A DNA stretch of 64,000 nucleotides from positions 13,915-77,914 of the forward strand of contig PBSR01000019.1 of assembly GCA_002726335.1 (NCBI GenBank), given 5' to 3'. The translations under genes were made by a program, and so were the position numbers. This DNA comes from Gemmatimonadaceae bacterium (GTDB taxonomy: Bacteria > Latescibacterota > UBA2968 > UBA8231). The notes under the pieces were generated by a model. That model ran no database searches. It worked only from the letters and a program-made list of their open reading frames with translations, and was not told the DNA's origin. Positions 1 to 7,297 of this stretch are shown here, piece after piece. Each line of letters opens with the position of its first letter. Positions within the stretch are counted from its first letter, which is position 1.

Positions 1-763
1 CCCGCATGTGATGCGAATACACGCCGGCGAGGCGCTGGGCGTACTCCTCGTGCAGGCTCTCCATAGCCCGCATCTGCATCTTGTTGAAGCGCGCCGGGTG
101 CTTGAAGTCGTAGCTGCAGACGATCTCCTTCAGGCGCCCGCCAGCAGCCGCCTCACGGTGCAGCTCCTCGAGGGCGTCGACATCGCCCAATCCGGGTGAG
201 TTGTCCCGGAAGCCGGCCGCCATGTCGTCGGGCAGCGCGGCCAGCAGCCGCTCGTCGAGAGCGGCGCCGGCGGCGGCGAGCCGCTGGCCCAGCGCCTCGT
301 CGCTGACGTCGTCCTCGTCAGCAAGACTGATGCGCCGCAGGGCGACGGGATCGTCCTGACCCAGGCGGTCTGCCATCATCGGCTGCCTGGCGTCGCACAG
401 AGCGTCGATCTTCGCCGCCCCGTCCGCCGCCGAGAACGGCATGGCGAGCCAGTCGCCGGCGCCGGCGCGCAGTGCCTCCAGGAAGGCTTCGTCCGTGTCC
501 TGCAGCGAAACGGCGAGGACGGGAAGGTTGGCGATGTGCTCCTGACGCCGCAGCCAGCGCGTCAGACCGGCGCCCATCGAGCCCCCCGGTGCGCCAAAAT
601 CGGTGACCACCACGTCGGGCGGTGAGCTCGTGCGCCCCAGCCGGTCCTCGGCGGCGGCTTCGGTAGCTGCCACGTCTACCTGCCAGCCGCGACGCTTCAG
701 ACGATTCTCGAAGGCCTTGCGGCCCTGGTGCGCCACCAGCAGAATGCGTGGTCGATCGGCCAT
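1..763 (-). CDS. Receiver domain-FliM fusion (partial, runs off left edge)
   Basis: The reading frame starts at the ATG ending at 763, shares one base with the FliM stop (TGATG), and stays open for 254 codons to the window edge. Residues about 5-120 have a CheY-like receiver pattern: VVVTD with Asp55, Ser86 at the Thr position, and a MPF motif. The acidic pair of the pocket is Ala11/His12 and the usual Lys is Met108, so normal Mg-dependent phosphorylation is doubtful. From Tyr218, SYDFKHPARFNKMQMR closely matches the start of the neighbouring FliM. Between the domains, residues 192-198 read LGDVDAL, resembling the FliM N-terminal CheY-binding motif (EIDALL type). It is probably a second C-ring subunit carrying a built-in pseudo-receiver. 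The FliM middle and C-terminal domains lie outside the window. Confidence 0.85.
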   Translation of the reverse strand, partial: MADRPRILLVAHQGRKAFENRLKRRGWQVDVAATEAAAEDRLGRTSSPPDVVVTDFGAPGGSMGAGLTRWLRRQEHIANLPVLAVSLQDTDEAFLEALRAGAGDWLAMPFSAADGAAKIDALCDARQPMMADRLGQDDPVALRRISLADEDDVSDEALGQRLAAAGAALDERLLAALPDDMAAGFRDNSPGLGDVDALEELHREAAAGGRLKEIVCSYDFKHPARFNKMQMRAMESLHEEYAQRLAGVYSHHMR

Positions 764-1716
764 CAACCGTCCTCCCCGTAGTGGATCGCCTGGGCTGGCG
801 GTACGCGACCGGCGATCTGCACGCCCATGTTGCCGGCCCTGGCCTCGCCATCGCCGAGGGCGCAGGGAAACCCGAGGAACCGGGGCTTGCCGCCCACGAA
901 GATGCAGGCCGGATCGTCGGCGCCGGCATCCAGGCGGATGACGTCGCCGGCGCGCAGGCTCTGCGCTGAGCCGACGGACAGCCGCGTGCGCCCCAACTCG
1001 ACCACGGCGGGCAGGTCCATCGCCCCGAGGGCCAGCCGGTTGCGGGCGCGCGTCTCGGTACGATCCCGCCGCCCGCGAGGCAGGGGCGCCGTCTGCGCCA
1101 GCCGCGGCAGGACCGGCTCCAGCGTGAAGAAGGGGTAACAGAGGCGGATCAGCCCGGACATGTTCGTCGTCTTCACCTGCAGCGCCACGAGCACGACGAT
1201 CTCGTTGTCGGCCGTGACCTGCATGAACTCCGGGTTCGTGTCCAGCTCGATGTCGTGCATGTTGACGTCGGGGATCACCGGCTCCCACAACGCCTCCAGG
1301 TCGGCGATGGCCCGGATCACCACCTTGGCGAAGGTGAACATCTCCATCTGCGTCATCTGCCGGCCGTCGATGCCGGCCGAAGACCCCTTGCCGCCGAAGA
1401 TGCGGTCGACGAGGCCGTAGACGAGGGGCAGCTCGAAGTCCATCACGGCGCCGCCGTGCATCGGGCCCAGGGTGAACTGGTACGACGCCGACGGGTTCGA
1501 CAGGGAGGCGATGAACTCCCGGTACGTCGTCTGGTCGATGAAAGCCATCTCCACGTCGACGACGGCGCGCATCACACCCGACAGCGTCGAGCCGAGGATC
1601 TTGGTGCCGTTCTCGTGCAGCGCCTCGATGACGCGCATCTGGTCCCGGCTGACCCGCGCCGGGTGCTTGAAATCATACGACCTGACGATGGGGGCGCTGT
1701 CAGACCCGGCTGTCAT
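763..1716 (-). CDS. fliM: Flagellar motor switch protein FliM
   Basis: This 317-residue protein is the C-ring subunit that links FliG to FliN and normally receives CheY-phosphate. The middle domain holds the GGxG motif (RIFGGKG) that contacts FliG. The last 80 or so residues form a SpoA/FliN-like domain (DLPAVVELGRTRLSVG). The start at 1716 overlaps the FliG stop as ATGA. The product begins only about 13 residues before the SYDFKHP segment, so it lacks the N-terminal EIDALL-type CheY-binding peptide of typical FliM. The next gene down is a FliM paralogue with a fused receiver, so the signalling input may have moved there. Confidence 0.93.
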   Translation of the reverse strand: MTAGSDSAPIVRSYDFKHPARVSRDQMRVIEALHENGTKILGSTLSGVMRAVVDVEMAFIDQTTYREFIASLSNPSASYQFTLGPMHGGAVMDFELPLVYGLVDRIFGGKGSSAGIDGRQMTQMEMFTFAKVVIRAIADLEALWEPVIPDVNMHDIELDTNPEFMQVTADNEIVVLVALQVKTTNMSGLIRLCYPFFTLEPVLPRLAQTAPLPRGRRDRTETRARNRLALGAMDLPAVVELGRTRLSVGSAQSLRAGDVIRLDAGADDPACIFVGGKPRFLGFPCALGDGEARAGNMGVQIAGRVPPAQAIHYGEDG

Positions 1717-3059
1717 CGGTCCTGTCCCCGCACGACGGTCAGCGTGCCCTGCTCTTCCAACTCGAGCACCCTGGCCACGATCCGCAGCTGGGCCTCCTCC
1801 GCCGAGCTCGTGCGTATGGGGCCAAGCCGCTCCATCTCGGCGGCCAGCGACTTCCACCGGGGCTCGGGGACGAGCCGCTGGATGCGGGACATCAGCGACT
1901 CGGGCACCGCCTTGCAGGCGCTGGCCAGGTCCGTCTCGTCGACGGCGGCCAGCAGGGCCGCCAGGTCGGCGTCGGCCAGCCCCTCGAGATCGTCGAAGAC
2001 GAACATCCGGCTGCGCACCCATTCGGCCACCTCCGGATCCTGGGCGTCGAACTGGTCGAGGATGTTCTTCTCCGCCGAGGTGCCGCACAAATTCAGGATG
2101 TCGGCCAGCACCTTCGGCCCGCCCACCTCCTGGTCGCCGCTTCGGAAGATGAAGTCCCGCAGCTGCGCCTCCAGGGCCTTGTCGAGCTCCTTCAGGGCGG
2201 CGGGGGTCACCTTGTCCAGCGTCGCCAGGCGGTAGGACACGTCCGCCATCAGCCGGTCGGAAAACCGCTGCAGGATGCCCGCCGCCTGCGCCGGCTCCAG
2301 CTGCGACAGGATGAGGGCGATGGTCTGCGGATGCTCGCGCGACAGGTGGGGCGCCACCTGTTCCGGGGAGGCTTTGCGCATGGCCAGGAAGCCGCCGCTC
2401 TGCCCGACGACACGGTCGAGGATCTCCCTCGCCTTGCGTGGCCCCACGGCCCGCTCCAGGGCGCCGCGGGCGACGTCGGCGCCGCCGCGATCCACCCAGC
2501 GTCCCGTGGACAGGTCCCGCTCGAAAGCCTCCAGCACCTGTTGTCGCATCTCGGCCGTTGCGGACTGCAGCTGGGCCACCGCCTGGGCCGACTCCTCGAT
2601 CTCGTAGTCCGACATGAACTTCATGACCTCGCCGGCCACCTCCTGGCCGAGGGCGACGAACAGGGTGCCCAGTCGCTGCGCCGGCGTCAGCGTCGACTCC
2701 GGGCCAGCGGGATGGACCAGGATGGAGCGCGCCGCGCGGGCCGCCACTTCGGGCCGGGCCCAGACGCGGGCGTGCACGCTGTCGGCCTCGATCCACGCCG
2801 GCGGTGACGGTCGAGGCCGTGCCTCCTCCGGCTCCGGCGCCTCTGCCTCGGGCCGGGCCGGCGACGCGGGTCCGGGCCTGTCCTTCGCAGGGGCCAGCTC
2901 CGGTCGCGGTGGCGGCAGGGGCAACGGCTCACGAGCCGACACCTCGGCGGTGGATGGCGGTGCCCAGGGGGCCACCTCGACGTCGCCGCGCCGCAGACCC
3001 TCGCGGTTACCGAACACCCGCGGGTCCTTCGCGTCGCCGGTTTTCGTGCTCGGGCTCAT
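1713..3059 (-). CDS. fliG: Flagellar motor switch protein FliG
   Basis: FliG is the rotor protein that interacts with the stator. The armadillo-type middle domain carries the EHPQTIALILSQL signature. The C-terminal domain has EKNILDQFDAQDPEVAEW, RSRMFVFDDLEGL and the EEAQ segment near the end. At 448 residues it is about 100 longer than usual, because a Pro/Ala/Glu-rich, probably disordered stretch (residues about 30-95) precedes the FliG N domain at about 124. The segment that is usually DDRSIQ reads ADADLA here, losing a conserved Arg in the torque helix. Both ends overlap neighbours by four bases, placing it mid-operon between FliN and FliM. A start further inside the extension cannot be excluded. 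Confidence 0.93.
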   Translation of the reverse strand: MSPSTKTGDAKDPRVFGNREGLRRGDVEVAPWAPPSTAEVSAREPLPLPPPRPELAPAKDRPGPASPARPEAEAPEPEEARPRPSPPAWIEADSVHARVWARPEVAARAARSILVHPAGPESTLTPAQRLGTLFVALGQEVAGEVMKFMSDYEIEESAQAVAQLQSATAEMRQQVLEAFERDLSTGRWVDRGGADVARGALERAVGPRKAREILDRVVGQSGGFLAMRKASPEQVAPHLSREHPQTIALILSQLEPAQAAGILQRFSDRLMADVSYRLATLDKVTPAALKELDKALEAQLRDFIFRSGDQEVGGPKVLADILNLCGTSAEKNILDQFDAQDPEVAEWVRSRMFVFDDLEGLADADLAALLAAVDETDLASACKAVPESLMSRIQRLVPEPRWKSLAAEMERLGPIRTSSAEEAQLRIVARVLELEEQGTLTVVRGQDR

Positions 3060-3361
3060 GTGGCTGCCTCCGTGCTCTGCGTCTGTCGCGCTTCCACCGG
3101 GGGCTTCAGGCGTGTGAGGCGCAGAAAGAGCTGATCCTGGGTGACGACGATCTCGCCCTCGCCGAAGGGATGTCCGTTCAGCGTCAGCTTCATGGCCTCG
3201 CCGGCGAGTCGCTGCACGCGGATCGCGTCCCCCACCTGCAGATCCCGCGCCTGGCGCAGGGGCATCGTCTCCCGGCCCAGCTCGACGACGGCCTCCAGCT
3301 CGATGTCGCCGAGATCGGCCACCGTGGGCTTGCCGCGAACGACGCTGTGCCGCGTCGTCAT
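3056..3361 (-). CDS. FliN-like SpoA-domain protein (second copy)
   Basis: This 101-residue protein consists almost wholly of one SpoA (FliN/FliM C-terminal) domain: IELEAVVELGRETMPLRQ, then GDAIRVQRLAG and LTLNGHPFGEGEIVV. FliN-type subunits form the base of the flagellar C-ring and bind FliM and the export ATPase regulator. It overlaps the upstream FliN and downstream FliG by ATGA. The sequence differs from the preceding FliN, so the two probably form a heteromeric FliN ring or divide the FliN and FliY roles. I see no CheC-like phosphatase domain. Confidence 0.85.
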   Translation of the reverse strand: MTTRHSVVRGKPTVADLGDIELEAVVELGRETMPLRQARDLQVGDAIRVQRLAGEAMKLTLNGHPFGEGEIVVTQDQLFLRLTRLKPPVEARQTQSTEAAT

Positions 3362-3630
3362 GACGGCTCTCCCTCGCCGAGGATCTCGGTGAGGCGCACG
3401 CCGAAGTGCTCGGCCACCGTGATGACCTCGCCGCGGGCGAAAAGCCGTCCGTTCAGGCGCACGTCGACGGGATCGCCGATGCGCTTGTTCAGCGCCATCA
3501 GTGATTGTTCCGACAGGTCCAGGGCGCCGTCGAGGGTCAGGGCCGTGCGGCCCAGCTCCACCGACAGGGTGACGTCCACTTCGTCCACGGTGGCCGCCGC
3601 CGGGGCCGCCTTTGTCTGTGCCATCGTCAT
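3358..3630 (-). CDS. fliN: Flagellar motor switch protein FliN
   Basis: This 90-residue protein has a short Ala-rich N-terminus and then a SpoA domain with the classic FliN pattern VTLSVELGRTALTL, GDPVDVRLNGRLFARGEV and FGVRLTEIL. It forms the C-ring base. It is the first switch gene of the operon, 30 bases after the anti-sigma gene, with a purine-rich Shine-Dalgarno just upstream. An in-frame ATG two codons in (3624) is an alternative start. Its stop overlaps the next FliN-like gene as ATGA. Confidence 0.9.
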   Translation of the reverse strand: MTMAQTKAAPAAATVDEVDVTLSVELGRTALTLDGALDLSEQSLMALNKRIGDPVDVRLNGRLFARGEVITVAEHFGVRLTEILGEGEPS

Positions 3631-3660
3631 CGCCTCTCTATGGGCTTGTCGTCAAACAGA

Positions 3661-4134
3661 TCAGGAGCTCTGGCGCAACTGCTCGATGCTGGCCGGCTGC
3701 CGCGCGTCTCGCGGGTGTACGGCTCGGAAGGGGTTCGTGCGCACGCGGATGTCCTCTGTCGCTTCGCGGCCGTAGGCATCGGTGTGCGTACCGGCCTCGG
3801 CCCACTGGGCCGGCTGCATCATCGTCCGCAGGTCGTCCACCGTGCGCCGCAGGTCGCCGATCTCGGCGGCCAGCCCCTTGACCATCAGGGTCAGGTCCTC
3901 GACGTCGGCGCGGCCCCCGTCATCCATCTGGTTCTCGATGCCCTGCCACAGCCCCTCCGGGGCGGCCTCGGCGGTGGACTGGTGCGCCGCCTCCCAGGCC
4001 TTCTGATGACTCTCGAACTCGGTCCGGCAGGTTTCACAGCCGTCGAGATGGGTCTCGATCTCGAGACGCTCATCCATCGGCAGCTCGTCGTCGAGGTAGG
4101 CCGACAGGTTTCGTTCACACTGGAAGCAGTTCAT
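3661..4134 (-). CDS. Soluble zinc-finger (zf-HC2) anti-sigma factor
   Basis: The N-terminus has the anti-sigma zinc-finger pattern: CFQC early, then HLDGCETC about 25 residues on. It probably binds the ECF sigma factor encoded 7 bases upstream. The start at 4134 (MNCFQC) fits the domain edge better than the longer in-frame start at 4173. After the finger there is a helical segment with heptad-like spacing (LTLMVKGLAAEIGDLRRTV) and a polar tail. No transmembrane segment is visible over 157 residues, so it is a cytoplasmic ZAS-type protein rather than a membrane-bound sensor. It is followed directly by the fliN genes. Confidence 0.85.
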   Translation of the reverse strand: MNCFQCERNLSAYLDDELPMDERLEIETHLDGCETCRTEFESHQKAWEAAHQSTAEAAPEGLWQGIENQMDDGGRADVEDLTLMVKGLAAEIGDLRRTVDDLRTMMQPAQWAEAGTHTDAYGREATEDIRVRTNPFRAVHPRDARQPASIEQLRQSS

Positions 4135-4141
4135 TGCGATA

Positions 4142-4707
4142 TCAGTTATCCAGGTAGTTGGCGAGGGAATCACGCACGCGTTTTCGCGCCCGGTGGATGC
4201 GCACTTTTACCGCGTCTTCCGAGCAGTCCACGATCTGTCCGATGTCCTTGTATTTCATCCCCATCTGCGTCGCCAGCACGAACAGCAGTCGCTGGCTTTC
4301 GGGCAGCTCGGCGATGGCCGCCTCGACACGCAGCATCATCTCCTTGCGCATCAACTGCTGCTCGGGATTGTCACCCTTGTTCTGCAACAGCACGGCCTTG
4401 GGTGCCGTTTCCACCTCGTCCACATCGCGGAATACAGACCGCCGCTTGCGCGCCTCCGACATACAGCGATTGGCGGCGATACGATACAGCCAGGTACCGA
4501 AAGCGGATTCAGCCCGGAACGAGCCGACGTGGCGAAATGCCTGCACAAAGGACTCCTGCGTGAGATCCTCGGCATCCTCGCGATTGCCGGACATGTGCCG
4601 GCACAGGGCGAATACACGATCGCGGTAGATCTCGTAGACGGTGCGGCGATGAGCCCGATGTCGGCCTGTTGGTCCAAATCGCTCCCGTCGGTGCTTTGCA
4701 AGCCCAT
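4142..4707 (-). CDS. ECF-type RNA polymerase sigma factor (apparent frameshift near the N-terminus)
   Basis: Region 2 reads NREDAEDLTQESFVQAFRHV and FGTWLYRIAANRCMSEARKR. Region 4 reads LPESQRLLFVLATQMGMKYKDIGQIVDCSEDAVKVRIHRARKRVR. Together these identify an ECF sigma factor. The first ATG in this frame (4594) lies inside region 2. The codons before it still encode expected sequence (RRTVYEIYRDRVFALCRH), but that frame has no start codon before a stop. An ATG at 4707 in the adjacent frame gives a plausible N-terminus (MGLQSTDGSDLDQQADIGLI). A one-base shift around 4645-4660 would join them. This is either an assembly indel or a damaged gene. It heads the flagellar switch operon. Confidence 0.85.
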
Positions 4708-4749
4708 TACGTGCGGTTCACAGCTTTGGACGACCTCTTGGCGAAAAGG

Positions 4750-5961
4750 TTACACCGGTGTGGGCAGATACCCATCAAAGTCCGCGCTCGAAGGGGCGTC
4801 ACCCCGGTAGGTTCGCGGCTTCGGCTCGAGCCAGTCGATCACCGTGTCCTTCAGGGAATGGGCGAAGAAGTGGTTTCCCGCCGGACTGTAGTGACCCATC
4901 CAGTAGCGCTTCCTGTAGTCTTCAACTGAGAGACTGAAATCGCCGAAGTCCTGGCGGTGCACCTCGTTCATGTCGAACACCCTGTGGCCGGCGGCGCGCA
5001 GGTAGTTGGCGAAGCCCTGGTCATACCGCGGCTGACCGCGCAACACCTGCTCGGTGGCCGTGGGACAGAGCAGGCAGATCAGCAGCTCCTTGTCATGGTC
5101 GGCGACAAAGTGCTCCGCCTGCTCGACGATGAAGCGGCTGGCGGCAAAGCCGTAGGCCTCCTTCAACCCCTGCACGCTCGCAATGCGTCGATCCCCATCG
5201 CTGTCGTCGATGCCGTCGATGCCGTCGACATCCAGGTGGTCGGCCAGCCGCTTCAGCTTGCCCGGGTCACCGTCGACGTCAAACCGCTCCATGCCGTAGA
5301 GCATGACCATCAGATCGTCTCTCAGCGACTCTACCATGAAGTCGGCGTCGCACATTCGATAGAGGGATTCGGCGGTGGGCAACAGGCACTCCCGTTCGAC
5401 GAACCGGCCGGTGTCCAGATCCATTTCGACATTGGCCCAGAAGTTGCCGTGGAACAGGTAGCCGTTGTGGTGATCCCAGACGCGATGGGTCGCCGCGTGC
5501 CGGCAGCGCATGATGGACCGGCAGTGGTCGTCTCCCCAGATGTAGAGGATGACGTACTTACCGCCCAGTTCACTCAGTTCAGTCCGTCGCAGACGTCGGT
5601 ACGCCTGGTAGGTGCCGAAACCGCCCATGCCGAAGTTGCGCACCGGCTCCCCCAGGTGGGCGGCCAGGTATTCCTGCCAGGTTTCGCCGTCACTGACCTG
5701 ATGACACTGGGTGAAGGAGTTGCCGTAGGTGTTGATGCGGCAGTCCCGACCGGCATACATCCACGATGTGCGCTGGCCATTGTCCTGCGCTGTAGAGATC
5801 GTCCAGCTGTCGTCGATGCCGTCTTTGGGCAGGTAGCGGCCCAGGGTGTAGCCCACCTCGCCATCGAACCGCGCCCACGTGGGGTCTGCCTCGTCGAGAA
5901 AACGGTCGATCGTCTCGCGGGGGACCGCCGAAGTGGTGAGAAACTCTTCGTATGTCGTCAT
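4750..5961 (-). CDS. SGNH/GDSL-hydrolase-like protein
   Basis: This 403-residue protein has an SGNH-type block I with a candidate nucleophile at Ser82 (TYGNSFTQC). A Gly block follows about 25 residues later (NFGMGGFGTYQAYRRL), and a GHYSPAGNHFF motif near the C-terminus could supply the catalytic His. The usual GxND block is replaced by WGDDH. There is no signal peptide. The substrate is unknown; related proteins act as esterases or carbohydrate O-acetyl hydrolases. It is transcribed divergently from the acyltransferase gene across about 50 bases. Confidence 0.65.
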   Translation of the reverse strand: MTTYEEFLTTSAVPRETIDRFLDEADPTWARFDGEVGYTLGRYLPKDGIDDSWTISTAQDNGQRTSWMYAGRDCRINTYGNSFTQCHQVSDGETWQEYLAAHLGEPVRNFGMGGFGTYQAYRRLRRTELSELGGKYVILYIWGDDHCRSIMRCRHAATHRVWDHHNGYLFHGNFWANVEMDLDTGRFVERECLLPTAESLYRMCDADFMVESLRDDLMVMLYGMERFDVDGDPGKLKRLADHLDVDGIDGIDDSDGDRRIASVQGLKEAYGFAASRFIVEQAEHFVADHDKELLICLLCPTATEQVLRGQPRYDQGFANYLRAAGHRVFDMNEVHRQDFGDFSLSVEDYRKRYWMGHYSPAGNHFFAHSLKDTVIDWLEPKPRTYRGDAPSSADFDGYLPTPV

Positions 5962-6014
5962 GGGTCTTCCGCCTGGCTGGTGTGCTCTGTGATCCGGGAG
6001 TCTATGGGATTACT

Positions 6015-7292
6015 ATGTTCGTGGCTATGGAAACTGCGTCTCTTGACGACGTCCTGACGAGTCTGGGTATAGACGACCCGGATGATCGCCTGTTTCGCTC
6101 TCACTGGGCTGCGTCCCAGTCGAATCAGCCGGGCCATGCCATCGATTTTCTGGGGGCCGAGTCCATCCGGCGCGACCGGGCCTATTCCGGCCTGCCGGAA
6201 GATGTGGATGCGGTTCTGTTGCAGGCTGCCGAGCGGGTCCGGGCTTCGGCAGAACTGTCCAGCCTTGCCTGGCATTGTCAGTACCTCGTCTACGATGTGT
6301 TCGAGTTTCCGGCCTGGCAGAATACCTGTCACTGGCCGGTGGTCATCGCCGGTCTCGGTGACCTGACCAGCGCCTTCTACCTGCTCATTGCCCTGGCCGC
6401 TGTGCCGCGCATGCTGGCCGCGCACCAGCAGCGCGGTATCCCCGGACAGATCAGCCACGACTGCTGCACCCACTTCCCGGCCTCGGTGCGGCGCTTCGGC
6501 GAACACAACGCGGGGCGTGTCGGCATGACCCCGGGGTCGCTGTACTGGCTGCAGAACCATGTGCGCGGTGACCTGTTTCGACTGGGTCGCCTCGAATTCA
6601 TGGTCAAACCTTTCCGCGGCCCTCTCGTGGCCTGGCGGCATCGTCACGGCGGCGCCGTCGTCGCCCTGGCCGGGGATGGTGTACCCTTCGATGCCGAGGG
6701 GGTCATCGCCGCCGACGCCAACCATGCAGTGTGGACGTCTCAGCTTGTAGAGACAGACCGGTCGGTGACCGGCACCCCGATCTCACCCCTCGGCTACGGC
6801 CAGCGCGATATGGTGGCGCTCCCACGGGCCGAGTGGGAGGCGGTCCTGGCCCCCGAGGATCCGATCCTGGAGGTCCACATCCCGGCGGGTGGTGACATGA
6901 CACCGGGGCGCTGCCGCGACTCGATGCAGCAGGCCCTGGAGTTCTTTCCCCGGTACTTCCCGGACAAGCCTTTCGTCGGCTTTGCCTGCGGCTCCTGGAT
7001 CCTGAATCCCGAGCTGGACCGGATCTACCGTCCCGATTCCAACATGGTTCTGTGGCAACGGGAGCTCTACCTCTACCCGCTGGCCCATCACCCGGACAGC
7101 CGCTCGGGGCTGCACTTCATCTTCGGCACTGACGACGTCGATCCGGCGACGGTCCCCCGCGATACCAGCCTGCGCCGGGCCCTGCTCGAGCACCTCGAGA
7201 CGGGCGGTCGTCTGCTCGGCGGCGGCATGTTCCTGCTGCTGGAGGATTTCGAGCATTTTGGTACACAGATCTATCGCAAGGAGAGTGAGTAG
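6015..7292 (+). CDS. GNAT-like acyltransferase-domain protein (DUF5596-type)
   Basis: From memory, the protein matches the two-part NAT_N/GNAT_C family. The N-terminal helical part includes WHCQYLVYDVFEF and the C-terminal part includes ILEVHIPAGGDMTPGRCRDSM, PFVGFACGSWILNPEL and the SNMVLWQRELYLYP segment. Members are annotated as acyltransferases of unknown substrate. I chose the ATG at 6015; 6027 is also possible. The 3' end lies 5 bases before the M14-like peptidase gene, so the two are co-transcribed with oligoendopeptidase F. A role in peptide or N-acyl metabolism is only suggested by these neighbours. Confidence 0.6.
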   Translation: MFVAMETASLDDVLTSLGIDDPDDRLFRSHWAASQSNQPGHAIDFLGAESIRRDRAYSGLPEDVDAVLLQAAERVRASAELSSLAWHCQYLVYDVFEFPAWQNTCHWPVVIAGLGDLTSAFYLLIALAAVPRMLAAHQQRGIPGQISHDCCTHFPASVRRFGEHNAGRVGMTPGSLYWLQNHVRGDLFRLGRLEFMVKPFRGPLVAWRHRHGGAVVALAGDGVPFDAEGVIAADANHAVWTSQLVETDRSVTGTPISPLGYGQRDMVALPRAEWEAVLAPEDPILEVHIPAGGDMTPGRCRDSMQQALEFFPRYFPDKPFVGFACGSWILNPELDRIYRPDSNMVLWQRELYLYPLAHHPDSRSGLHFIFGTDDVDPATVPRDTSLRRALLEHLETGGRLLGGGMFLLLEDFEHFGTQIYRKESE

Positions 7293-7297
7293 ACACC

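Noticed and set aside
1717..2796. A long minus-strand frame running in front of fliM (opens at 2796)
   Set aside because: It is the overlapping frame of fliG, with Arg/Gly/Pro-rich low-complexity translation and no family sequence; FliM starts at 1716.
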